Positions 33,585 to 40,466 of a stretch of 64,000 bases of DNA are shown here, piece by piece. Origin of the DNA: Nonomuraea guangzhouensis (GTDB lineage Bacteria; Actinomycetota; Actinomycetes; Streptosporangiales; Streptosporangiaceae); the NCBI RefSeq assembly GCF_019396345.1, contig NZ_JAHKRM010000010.1, positions 62,001-126,000 of the forward strand, in the 5' to 3' direction. The stretch's first letter is position 1; every line of letters starts with the position of its first letter. The notes under the pieces are model-generated. The model did no database searches, had not been told where the DNA came from, and saw only the letters and a program-made list of their open reading frames with translations. A program made the translations under genes and the position numbers.

Positions 33585-34298
33585 TTAGGTTTTCGGATAG
33601 TACGGCGCCGCCAGGTGGGCGAACACGATGGTGTTGTCGCGGTAGCTGTGCGCCTGCCGGTCGAAGGTCCCCCCGCAGGTCACCAGCCGGAGCCCCGGGT
33701 AGTTGATCTTCCCGTACACCTTCTTGGCGGGGAAGCTCTTCTTCGGCGTGTGCTCGACCCGGTCCACCACGAACACCGCCACCGACCGGTCGGCCCGCAG
33801 CACCTGCACCTGTTCGCCGCGTTTGACGTTCTTGAGGCTCGCGAACACGGCCGGGCCGCTCTTCGTGTCGAGGTGACCGGTGATCACGGCGGCGCCGCGC
33901 CCGCCGGGGACGGCGCCGTAGCGGTACCAGCCCGCCAGGTTCGGCGGGTCGAAGGGCGGGTTCTGGATCGCCCCGGCGGCGTCGAGCCCGAGCTCGATCA
34001 GCGGCGCCGACACGCCGATCGAGGGGATGTAGACGGCGGTGGGCCGCGCGGCCTTCATCGGCTTGGCGACCTTGTCGAGCGGCACGTCCAGCGACGGCAG
34101 CCTGGTGGCCTTGAGCGCCTGGGGCCCGGCGGCCGCCACGGGCGCGGACTCGGACTCGGGCTCGCCGTCGCCGAGCATGCCGTTGATCCCGAACCCGATC
34201 AGCAGCACCCCGGCCAGCGAGACCGCTCCCGCCCCGGCCCAGATCAGCTTCGCCCCGGCCGCCCGGCTCACCGGACCGTCACCCACGCCATCGCCCAC
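33585..34298 (-). CDS. Class F sortase
   Basis: 237 aa. It has an N-terminal membrane anchor (LIWAGAGAVSLAGVLLIGFGI) then an extracytoplasmic sortase domain. The catalytic triad is present: His in VITGHLDTKSG, Cys in LRLVTCGGTFD and Arg in QAHSYRDNTIV, with the class E/F opening VYIPSIGVSAPLIELGLD. Sortases cleave a sorting motif near the C-terminus of secreted proteins and link them to the wall, though class F members are poorly characterised. The gene directly upstream on the same strand encodes a secreted protein with a PETG motif, hydrophobic stretch and basic tail, a candidate substrate. Confidence 0.94.
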   Translation of the reverse strand: MGDGVGDGPVSRAAGAKLIWAGAGAVSLAGVLLIGFGINGMLGDGEPESESAPVAAAGPQALKATRLPSLDVPLDKVAKPMKAARPTAVYIPSIGVSAPLIELGLDAAGAIQNPPFDPPNLAGWYRYGAVPGGRGAAVITGHLDTKSGPAVFASLKNVKRGEQVQVLRADRSVAVFVVDRVEHTPKKSFPAKKVYGKINYPGLRLVTCGGTFDRQAHSYRDNTIVFAHLAAPYYPKT

Positions 34299-34319
34299 AC
34301 CGCCCGCTCCGCGCCCTCG

Positions 34320-34823
34320 TCACCGCCGACCGGCCTGCGCCATCCTCGCCGCGTCCTCCTCGCCCTTGCCGCGCCGTACGGCGAACCCGGTCAGGCCGGC
34401 CCCGGCGAGCAACGCGACGCCGCCCGCGGCGAACGGCCACACCGGCGGCTCGGGCACCAGTCCGCCCGCGCCCGTTTCGGGATGGCCCTGCGGCATCCGG
34501 TGCTCGTCCTCGTCGACCGGCTTCCACCCCCGGTCGGGCTCCTTGGAGTGCTCCGGCTCGCCAGGTGGTGGCGACCACGAGTCGTCCGGCTCGGGCGCAC
34601 TCGACCAGCTGTCGAGCGGGTTGGGAATGGGCAGGTCAGGCACCCCGAGCGACGGCTGGACGTCGCACGGCAGGATGGGCAGCAGACAGGTGGCCGCGGT
34701 GTTCGGTTCGTCCCGTGTGGCGGCCGAAGCGGTTCCGATGCCCGCCACCATGCTCACGCCACCGGCCACGAAGGCCGCCAAGGCTCCGGCGGCTGCGAGA
34801 CGTCGTGCTCTTGCCATTGCCAT
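34320..34823 (-). CDS. Secreted Pro-rich protein, candidate sortase substrate
   Basis: 167 aa. The signal peptide covers residues 1-35 (MARARRLAAAGALAAFVAGG, cleaved after TASA). The middle is Pro/Ser/Glu-rich (SWSSAPEPDDSWSPPPGEPEH) with no known fold; one Cys pair (CLLPILPC) sits near the start. The C-terminus has the order expected of a wall-anchored protein: HPETG motif, short linker, hydrophobic WPFAAGGVALLAGAGLTGFAV, then basic RRGKG. HPETG differs from LPxTG by its first residue. It lies 21 bp from the sortase gene and in the same orientation, so co-transcription is likely. No function beyond this is evident. Confidence 0.8.
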   Translation of the reverse strand: MAMARARRLAAAGALAAFVAGGVSMVAGIGTASAATRDEPNTAATCLLPILPCDVQPSLGVPDLPIPNPLDSWSSAPEPDDSWSPPPGEPEHSKEPDRGWKPVDEDEHRMPQGHPETGAGGLVPEPPVWPFAAGGVALLAGAGLTGFAVRRGKGEEDAARMAQAGRR

Positions 34824-34976
34824 AACAAGGCTCCGAATCGGTTGTCACGTCCCGAGATAGAAAGAGAGCCTCGCGAATTATTAGACCATGAGTCAAGTAA
34901 TGTGACCGAAGTGAAATCAGTCACTTACTCAGCGTTTTCTCCGGGCTAAAAACGCACGGAAATGACCCACAGGCAG

Positions 34977-35594
34977 TTACCGCAACTGGGCGGCCCTGGC
35001 CATCCGCCGCTGCCGATACAGCAGGGACCAGCCGATCAGGAGCGCGAACGTGGCCAGTTGCAGCACCGTGGACAGGCCCGTCATCACGTCGAGCGGCAGG
35101 CGATAGATGAGCGGGATCCGGATGACCGCCTCGGCGAGCAGCCCCACACCCCAGACGAGGGTCAGGGTGCGGAACAGCCGCCGGAACTCAGGCGCGGAGC
35201 CCCAGAGCCGATCCCATTCGGCCGGCTTCTGGGGATCGTCGGCGGTCAGGCGACGCATGAGGGCGTACATGAGCGGGCGGCCGACCAGGCAGGAGCCGAG
35301 CAGGAGAAGGCCGAGCAAGCCCGACAGGATCGACTCCTTGGCCAGGACGAACCGCGGGTCGCCGGTGAGGAACGCCAGCAGCAGCCCGATCGCGAACCCG
35401 CCGCAGACCAGGGCGGCCAGGCCGTTGAACCGGCGCCGTACGGCCGCCACGAGCAGGACCCGGACGAGGGCGGCGGCCGCCCCCAGCAGGAGGGCGACCT
35501 GCTCGTCCACGCCGAACCCGCGGCAGGCGTAGTACACCGCGATGGGCAGCGCCACATCCGGGAGGAGGGTCTTGAGCAGGGTGGATTTGTTCAT
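34977..35594 (-). CDS. VC0807-family integral membrane protein
   Basis: 205 aa, five or six membrane helices: VALPIAVYYACRGFGVDEQV, ALLLGAAAALVRVLLVAAV, ALVCGGFAIGLLLAFL, SGLLGLLLLGSCLVGRPLMYAL, LTLVWGVGLLAEAVI and VLQLATFALLIGWSLLY. The FVLAKESI and DPRFVL segments and the R-P-L-M-Y turn match the VC0807/DUF3159-like family, distantly related to intracellular septation proteins. Transport or structural role unknown. It is divergent from a TetR gene, with a palindrome between them, so it is probably repressed by that regulator. Confidence 0.85.
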   Translation of the reverse strand: MNKSTLLKTLLPDVALPIAVYYACRGFGVDEQVALLLGAAAALVRVLLVAAVRRRFNGLAALVCGGFAIGLLLAFLTGDPRFVLAKESILSGLLGLLLLGSCLVGRPLMYALMRRLTADDPQKPAEWDRLWGSAPEFRRLFRTLTLVWGVGLLAEAVIRIPLIYRLPLDVMTGLSTVLQLATFALLIGWSLLYRQRRMARAAQLR

Positions 35595-35622
35595 GAGTGG
35601 CTCCCTGGAGGATGCAACTTGA

Positions 35623-35639
35623 GTCCCCTATTAAGGGAC
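35623..35639. promoter_or_regulatory. Palindromic candidate operator between VC0807-like and TetR genes
   Basis: GTCCCCTATTAAGGGAC is a 17-bp near-palindrome (arms GTCCC/GGGAC). A half-site ATAAGGGAC recurs at 35675-35683, and AGGATGCAA is repeated near 35608 and 35667. The cluster sits in the 118-bp divergent gap. Binding by the adjacent TetR is inferred. Confidence 0.6.
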
Positions 35640-35712
35640 GGAGAGGACCTTACAAGAGCATGCCCTAGGATGCAATAAGGGACCAACCGGACCGTAATCA
35701 GAAGGAGTAGCC

Positions 35713-36324
35713 GTGACGGTGCCACCAGCGAAGGAGGCCGCAGGCGACAAGCGGTCCCGGCGTCGAGGAGCCGAGCTGGAGCGGGCGCTGCTGCAGGCGA
35801 CCCTCGACGAGCTGGCCGACGGCGGCTACGCGCGGTTGACCATCGACCGGGTGGCGCAGCGCGCCGGCACCAACAAGACCGCGATCTACCGCCGCTGGCC
35901 CAACCGCGCCGCGCTGGCGCTCGCCGCGTACCACGAGTTCGTCAGGGAGCCGGCGGCCCTGCCGGACACGGGCGACCTGCGATCCGACGTCCTGCTGCTA
36001 CTGCGCGGAGCGGTGGGCCGCATGGGATCACCGGCCGGCGGCGAGATCCTGCGTGGCGTGATGTCCGAGATCCACGCCCACCCTGAGCTCAGGCGGCACC
36101 TGCGCGAGGAGTTCGCCCAGGAGCCGAACCTCATGATGACCATCCTGGGCCGGGCGGTCGCGCGCGGCGAGGCCCGCCCCGAGGCGCTGAGGCCGCGCGT
36201 CGCGTCCGTGCCCGTGGTCATGCTGCGCCAGGAATACCTGATCTACCAGGCCGCGGAGATCTCGGACGAGACCCTCATTGAGATCGTCGACCAGGTGTTC
36301 CTGCCGATGGTGCGGCTCTCTTAG
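35713..36324 (+). CDS. TetR/AcrR-family transcriptional regulator
   Basis: 203 aa. GTG 35713 is preceded by GAAGGAG. The DNA-binding domain is LLQATLDELADGGYARLTI, then VAQRAGTNKTAIYRRWPNRAAL (residues about 20-65), a well-conserved TetR helix-turn-helix. The C-terminal domain (PDTGDLRSDVLLLLRG, LREEFAQEPNLMMTILGRA) matches the TetR_C_16 type common in actinobacterial repressors of membrane proteins. It is divergent from the VC0807-like gene. The last 4 bases overlap the convergent polymerase gene. Confidence 0.92.
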   Translation: MTVPPAKEAAGDKRSRRRGAELERALLQATLDELADGGYARLTIDRVAQRAGTNKTAIYRRWPNRAALALAAYHEFVREPAALPDTGDLRSDVLLLLRGAVGRMGSPAGGEILRGVMSEIHAHPELRRHLREEFAQEPNLMMTILGRAVARGEARPEALRPRVASVPVVMLRQEYLIYQAAEISDETLIEIVDQVFLPMVRLS

Positions 36325-37319
36325 CTGTCCCTGGCCTTGCTGGGCTGCACGCGCTTGGGCTCGCCGGGCATCTTCGGATAGTTGGGGGGATAGGGCATGT
36401 CGCCGCGTTCGTCACCGTCGAACCATTCGAGCAGGGTGTCGAGCGAGTACGCCTGGTCGTCGATGGTGGCGTGGACGTCGCCCAGCTTGGCGAAGCGGGC
36501 CGGGACGGTGCGGATGTCGAAGTCGCGCGGGTCGGCGTCCGCCAGCTCGTCCCAGGTGAGCGGGGTGGAGACGGTGGCGTCCGGCCTCGCCCTGACCGAG
36601 TAGGCACTGGCCACGGTGCGGTCGCGGGCGTTCTGGTTGAAGTCGATGAAGACCCGTTCGCCGCGTTCCTCCTTCCACCAGGCGGTCGTGACCAGGCCGG
36701 GGTCCCGCGCCTCGACGGCTCTGGCCAGGGCGATGCCCGCGTGCCGTACCTGGACGAAGTCCCAGCGCGGCTCGATCCGCACGGCGATGTGCACGCCGCG
36801 GTTGCCCGAGGTCTTCACGAACCCGGTCATGCCCAGCTCGTCCAGCACCTCGCGGGTCAGGAACGCGGCCTTGCGCGCGGCGTCGAACTCCAGGCCGGGC
36901 TGCGGATCGAGGTCGATGCGGAGCTCGTCGGGGTGTTCGGTGTCGGCGGCGCGCACCTGCCAGGGGTGGAAGTCGATGGTGCCGAGGTTCGCGCAGTAGG
37001 CGATGGCGGCCACCTCGGTGACGCGCAGCGAGTCGGCCTTGCGCCCGCTGGGGAAGGTGACGGTCACGGTCTGGAGCCAGTCGGGATGCTTGGGCGGCAT
37101 CCGCTTCTGGTAGATCGCCGGACTGTGCACCCCGTCGGGGTGGCGTTTCAGGTTGGTCGGCCGATCCTTCAGCGCACGCAGGGCGCCGTCGCCGACGCTC
37201 ACGTAGTACTCGACCAGCTCGCGCTTGGTCGCCCCGATCTCCGGGAAGTACACCTTGTCGGGATTTGTGACCTTTACGGTCCGCTCCCCCACCTCAATCT
37301 CAACAAACGGCGACGCCAT
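36321..37319 (-). CDS. Stand-alone LigD-type polymerase/primase (archaeo-eukaryotic primase fold)
   Basis: 332 aa. The whole protein corresponds to the polymerase domain of LigD, without its nuclease and ligase domains. Motifs: NPDKVYFPEIGATKRELVEYY at the N-terminus, LKRHPDGV, the catalytic metal-binding pair in RIDLDPQPG, SGNRGVHIAVRI and VFIDFNQNARDRT, and the closing WDELADADPRDFDIRTVP. Such enzymes add ribo- or deoxynucleotides during break or gap repair. In mycobacteria, separate PolDom proteins work with LigC or LigD. LigC is encoded at 11431-12603 of this window. The upstream flank is copy B of the dispersed repeat. Confidence 0.93.
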   Translation of the reverse strand: MASPFVEIEVGERTVKVTNPDKVYFPEIGATKRELVEYYVSVGDGALRALKDRPTNLKRHPDGVHSPAIYQKRMPPKHPDWLQTVTVTFPSGRKADSLRVTEVAAIAYCANLGTIDFHPWQVRAADTEHPDELRIDLDPQPGLEFDAARKAAFLTREVLDELGMTGFVKTSGNRGVHIAVRIEPRWDFVQVRHAGIALARAVEARDPGLVTTAWWKEERGERVFIDFNQNARDRTVASAYSVRARPDATVSTPLTWDELADADPRDFDIRTVPARFAKLGDVHATIDDQAYSLDTLLEWFDGDERGDMPYPPNYPKMPGEPKRVQPSKARDS

Positions 37320-37341
37320 GCGCCCAACTTACCCGCTCATT

Positions 37342-37452
37342 CTTTTTCTATCTTGTACGGCAGGCCCAGTGGGCCCCACCCGCCGCACAGAGCGGAGGTC
37401 TGTCCAGGGACACGCTCCTCCGGTGGAGGTGGTCGGATGCCGTGACGTGCGC
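37342..37452. repeat. Dispersed structured repeat, copy B
   Basis: It begins with TTTTTCTATC and TGTACGGC, then the AGTGGGCCCCACC core (37368-37380), CTGTCCAGGGACACGCTCCT, a short hairpin CCTCCGGTGGAGG (37418-37430), and GCCGTGACGTG. It is the direct-orientation relative of copy A and faces copy C, so the degraded region 37456-38235 is bounded by inverted copies. It directly truncates the permease remnant. Confidence 0.78.
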
Positions 37453-37455
37453 ATG

Positions 37456-38102
37456 CTTTACTGCCGGACAGCAGGGCCGAGCGCATGCCGAGGCCGAGCC
37501 ATTGACGCGCTCCTCGTCCTGAAGAGATGAGGATTCCCGTGCTGCTTACGCAGCAGTCCATGCCGCATGAGCAGCACGAGCTGTGGAACGGGATGCTTGA
37601 CGCTTCACTGACCCGCCTACCGGCAAGTCTCCACGTCCTGTCACCGCCCGTCCGGCGGCCTCGTTATACCGATGAATCCAGGAAGTGATCTCACGGCCAG
37701 CTTGGTTATCGCTTGCCAGTTCGACCACGGAAACATTACCGTACGTGATTGAGACATCGCAAGCAGTTCCGGTAACTGCACGCTCGCGCCCAGATGGCAC
37801 TCACGCGCGGGCCTACACCATCCCGCCTGAAGGCGGGAGCACTGGCCCGCATCTCGGTAGATCGGGAAGGCCTGGGCGCTCCACCGCACCCACTCCGGCA
37901 GCACCGTGAGCGGGTAGAAGATGCCGGAGATCGCGATCAGGCCGAGGATCGGGAGCAATCCCAGGCCGCTCTTCAGGCCACTGATCGCGAGGCCGGAAAC
38001 GAGGAACATGCCGGAATGCAGGACGTCGGTCATGCCGAAGCGCTAGCGCAGGCTGTCGACATCGAGCACGACTTCGCTCGTCGCCGTTGTCTTGCCTCTC
38101 AT
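37456..38102 (-). pseudogene. Collapsed ABC-2 transporter operon (ATPase 5' end fused to permease 3' end)
   Basis: On the minus strand, ATG 38102 opens a frame resembling the N-terminus of an ABC ATPase (VVLDVDSLR, then RFG, DVLHS), but codon 20 is a TAG stop and the Walker A motif is gone. About 35 codons in, the frame becomes the last third of an ABC-2 permease (SGIFYPLTVLPEWVRW, AQAFPIY). At 37857 this is interrupted by a mobile-element remnant and resumes exactly at 37501 (WLGLGMRSALL) before ending at repeat copy B. So one internal deletion joined two genes, then insertion and truncation followed. It cannot encode a working transporter. Confidence 0.72.
37502..37856 (-). mobile_element. 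IS200/IS605-family remnant (355 bp) inserted in the permease pseudogene
   Basis: Removing 37502-37856 restores permease reading (AFPIY joined to WLGLG) with no base lost or duplicated, as expected for IS200/IS605 single-strand transposition. The right end on the minus strand has the characteristic hairpin GGAATCCTCATCTCTTCAGG, then ACGAGGAGCGCGTCAA, ending TCAA; the left flank ends CTAC, close to the TTAC target of IS608-like elements. The left end has the hairpin CTCCCGCCTTCAGGCGGGA (37822-37840). Between them a frame ending at 37546 (AAGRAVTGRGDLPVGG) looks like the tail of a TnpB. Most of the element is deleted, so it is not autonomous. Confidence 0.65.
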
Positions 38103-38234
38103 GTGGTTGCCATGGTGAAGGGCACACGACTGGACCCGGCAAAGCACATGAAGCCGATCGGCGGGCTCTTGGGAGACGGGGGCCGAGCGCCATGTGCGCA
38201 GTCGCTCGTCTCAGCCATGCCACGCGGATGGTCG
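38103..38234. other. Intergenic stretch with no recognisable gene
   Basis: The 132 bp between the ABC pseudogene start and repeat copy C hold no ORF with coding character on either strand. No promoter or operator stands out. It may be what is left of the regulator or promoter of the decayed ABC operon. Confidence 0.5.
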
Positions 38235-38350
38235 TGCCGTCACGTCACGTCGCCCAGCCACCTCCACCGGAGGAGCGTGCCCCTGGACAGGCCCCAGCCC
38301 CGTATGGCGGGTGGGGCCCACCGGGCTTGCCGTAAAGAAAAACAAAGATT
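38235..38350. repeat. Dispersed structured repeat, copy C (inverted)
   Basis: On the plus strand it reads GCCGTCACGTCACG, GCCCAGCCACCTCCACCGGA, GGAGCGTGCCCCTGGACAG, CGGGTGGGGCCCACCGGGC and ends GCCGTAAAGAAAAACAAAG. This is the reverse complement of copies A and B in the same block order. Within it CCTCCACCGGAGG (38261-38273) and GGTGGGGCCCACC (38310-38322) can form short hairpins. Confidence 0.78.
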
Positions 38351-38642
38351 GTGAATTTAGCTGTGAGGCGGCCCGGCCCGGAGCCGCCGCGGTGGCGGGA
38401 CCGGGGGCTCGACGGGACGGACCTAAAGATCACTCAGCACCGTTCCGGGCGCTGGCGCGCCACCCGGCCGATTGTCGGATCGTCGGCGGCGCCAGCACGG
38501 GCGTGGGCTGTGCCACCCAGGCGATCCGGCGAGTGATCTCACCTCTGGGCAGGAGGTGACGACACCCCCTTGTCGTCAAAGACGCGAATTAGTCCCAGAA
38601 GGGATGCTTCACCCGACGGAGATCTCTTTTTGCCGTATCTCG
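38351..38642. other. Intergenic stretch upstream of msrB, nothing recognisable
   Basis: 292 bp between repeat copy C and the msrB promoter. Short open frames exist but have no similarity I recognise and no ribosome site. GTGATCTCACCTCTGGGCAG, then GAGGTGACGACA near 38531-38563, contains a weak inverted pair (TCACCTC/GAGGTGA) that might be an operator or terminator. Confidence 0.4.
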
Positions 38643-38657
38643 TACGCTGGAAGCATG
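38643..38657 (+). promoter_or_regulatory. Leaderless promoter -10 for msrB
   Basis: TACGCT (38643-38648) precedes ATG 38655 by 6 bases, with no Shine-Dalgarno sequence. It sets the msrB start at 38655 rather than at in-frame codons upstream. Confidence 0.6.
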
Positions 38658-39056
38658 GAAAAGGTGGTCAAGAGCGATGCCGAGTGGCGGATCCAGCTCT
38701 CTCCCGATGAGTTCCACGTGCTCAGGGAGGCGGGCACGGAGCGCCCGTTCACCGGCGAGTACGTCGACACGAAGACCGAGGGCGTCTACTCCTGCCGGGC
38801 GTGCGGGGCTGAGCTGTTCAGGTCGGACACGAAGTTCGAGTCGCACTGCGGGTGGCCGAGCTTCTTCCAGCCGTCGGATTCGGACGCGGTCCGGCTGATC
38901 GAGGACTCCAGCCACGGCATGGTGCGGACCGAGGTGCGGTGCGCGCGCTGCGACTCCCACCTGGGCCATGTCTTCCACGGCGAGGGGTACGCGACGCCGA
39001 CGGACGACCGTTACTGCATCAACTCCGTGTCCTTGCGGCTCGAACCCAGCGCGTGA
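38655..39056 (+). CDS. msrB: Peptide-methionine (R)-S-oxide reductase
   Basis: 133 aa. MsrB reduces the R form of methionine sulfoxide in proteins using thioredoxin. The zinc-binding pairs are visible as SCRACGAELF and RCARCDSHLGHVF, and the catalytic Cys in DRYCINSVSL (about residue 122). SHCGWPSFFQ supplies substrate-binding aromatics, with Cys in position to act as the resolving residue. The N-terminal EWRIQLSPDEFHVLREAGTE, then PFTGEY, is standard. MsrA is not nearby. The gene is leaderless and directly follows the degraded region. Confidence 0.96.
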   Translation: MEKVVKSDAEWRIQLSPDEFHVLREAGTERPFTGEYVDTKTEGVYSCRACGAELFRSDTKFESHCGWPSFFQPSDSDAVRLIEDSSHGMVRTEVRCARCDSHLGHVFHGEGYATPTDDRYCINSVSLRLEPSA

Positions 39057-39107
39057 ACAACCGGCGACACCGCGTATCGGCTGTGCGGGGCGGGTAAGAA
39101 CACGGCC

Positions 39108-39215
39108 GTGAACCTTGTTCATCTTCGCCACCGCTGGCTCACGATCGAGGCCATCGGCCGCGTCGTCACCCAGCGGTGCGAAGTGTGCTTCAAGACCCGC
39201 ACCCGAGTGCGCTGA
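39108..39215 (+). CDS. Possible 35-aa C-x2-C micro-protein
   Basis: GTG 39108 to TGA 39213-39215. The product is VNLVHLRHRWLTIEAIGRVV, then TQRCEVCFKTRTRVR. It has the layout H-R-W-x-T near the start and C-x2-C-x3-TR near the end, resembling short actinobacterial knuckle proteins of unknown function. There is no clear ribosome-binding site (the upstream sequence is GGGTAAGAACACGGCC). It falls between msrB and the patatin gene. It could be spurious; conservation in relatives would decide. Confidence 0.4.
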   Translation: MNLVHLRHRWLTIEAIGRVVTQRCEVCFKTRTRVR

Positions 39216-39282
39216 CCGGGCGCTCCCGACGAGCGCCCGGTCGAAGCTGCCTGCCTGGTTCTGGCTCAGGAGAACGTCTTGG

Positions 39283-40107
39283 TCACGTCCACAGCGCGGC
39301 GACCCGGTCGACGAGCGCGGTGCCCTGGGCGTATCCCGCCTCGGCGCTGACCCCACGCACCTCGGGGTCGAGCGGGTCGGCGCCGACCGCCGCCACTGAC
39401 GCCTCGTCGGGCTCGATCACCTCGATCCGGCCGCCCACCGCCTCGAAGCCGGGAAGAAGTTCGGGCATCGGTGCCAGGATGAGAATCCGGTCGTAGCCGG
39501 AGGCGAGGTCGGCGTTGGCCATCGAGCGTATGCCGCCGTCGATGTAACGCACGCCGTCGATCGTCACCGGTGGCCAGACGCCCGGGACCGCGCAACTCGC
39601 CGCGACCGCGTCGACCAGCGCCACGCCCGAGCCGGGCCGGAACAGGGCGGGCTCGCCCGTGACCGCCTCCACGGCCACGATGACGAGGTCGCGGTCGGGC
39701 CAGTTGTGCGCGGGCAGGCGCGCCTCGATCACCTTGCGGCGTTCGGCTTCGCTGACGGTGTCCGTGGCCAGAGCCATCGCACCGACCCTGCGCCGCTGCT
39801 CGGCCGGGTCGCCCGTGCTCTCGTAGATCTGCTGGAGGGTCGCCCACAGCTGGTCCATGGGTACGCCGCTCTGGAGCTCGGGGGCCTGGAGGGCGGGGTT
39901 GGTCTGGCGTTCGAGGAGTTCGGGGAGCGACAGGCCGCTGGTGACCTGCGCGGCGACGGTGGATCCCGCCGAGGTGCCGATAATCTTGTCGGCGGAGCCG
40001 GCCACGTCCACTCCGCCGGCGGCCAGGGCGGCCAGCACGCCGGTGGTCCACGCGATCCCGGCGACCCCGCCGCCGCCCATCACCAGTGCCCGCTTGATCT
40101 CGCTCAC
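39283..40107 (-). CDS. Patatin-like phospholipase
   Basis: 274 aa from GTG 40107 (GAGGGGG upstream; TTG 40110 also possible). Patatins are acyl hydrolases with a Ser-Asp dyad. The oxyanion glycine loop is VMGGGGVAGIAW near residue 10, the nucleophile is in IGTSAGSTVAAQ (about residue 46), and the Asp is in RYIDGGIRSMANADLA (about residue 190). There is no signal peptide, so it probably acts in the cytoplasm on lipid acyl esters. It is the RssA-like short type. It is a monocistronic gene; upstream lies a repeat array. Confidence 0.93.
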   Translation of the reverse strand: MSEIKRALVMGGGGVAGIAWTTGVLAALAAGGVDVAGSADKIIGTSAGSTVAAQVTSGLSLPELLERQTNPALQAPELQSGVPMDQLWATLQQIYESTGDPAEQRRRVGAMALATDTVSEAERRKVIEARLPAHNWPDRDLVIVAVEAVTGEPALFRPGSGVALVDAVAASCAVPGVWPPVTIDGVRYIDGGIRSMANADLASGYDRILILAPMPELLPGFEAVGGRIEVIEPDEASVAAVGADPLDPEVRGVSAEAGYAQGTALVDRVAALWT

Positions 40108-40232
40108 CAAAGGCCCCCTCGCCCGCTACCAAGAATGTCGATCACACCAACCTGAACCAGCCGGGAGCCGGTCGTCTTCCCTGGTGCGGACGGTGGTCCC
40201 GTATTCACTACGTCCCCATCTTCCGCCCTCCT

Positions 40233-40405
40233 CGCCGCACTTCGGCTGAGGTCCTTCTGGGGAGTGGGAACGCTGGGGTCCTTCCGGTGAACGGGACCGC
40301 TCAGGTCCTACCGGCCCGCCGCACTTCGGCTGAGGACCTACTGGGGAGTGGAGCGCTGGGGTCCTTCCGGAGAGCGGGACCGCTCAGGACATTCCGGAGA
40401 GCGGG
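40233..40405. repeat. Minisatellite: six degenerate 27-bp units in two 84-bp blocks
   Basis: Two blocks (40233-40316 and 40317-40400) both begin CGCCGCACTTCGGCTGAGG. Each is built of about three sub-units of 26-30 bp of the form TGGGGTCCTTCCGG, then GAGCGGGACCGC. The block lies in the 359-bp gap between the patatin gene and the next minus-strand gene, downstream of the latter. No gene is supported in the gap. Confidence 0.85.
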
Positions 40406-40466
40406 AGTGGGAGCGGCGATCGGGCGCGGTGCGGGGGACGAAGCGGTACGTGCGGAAAGAATGCGG

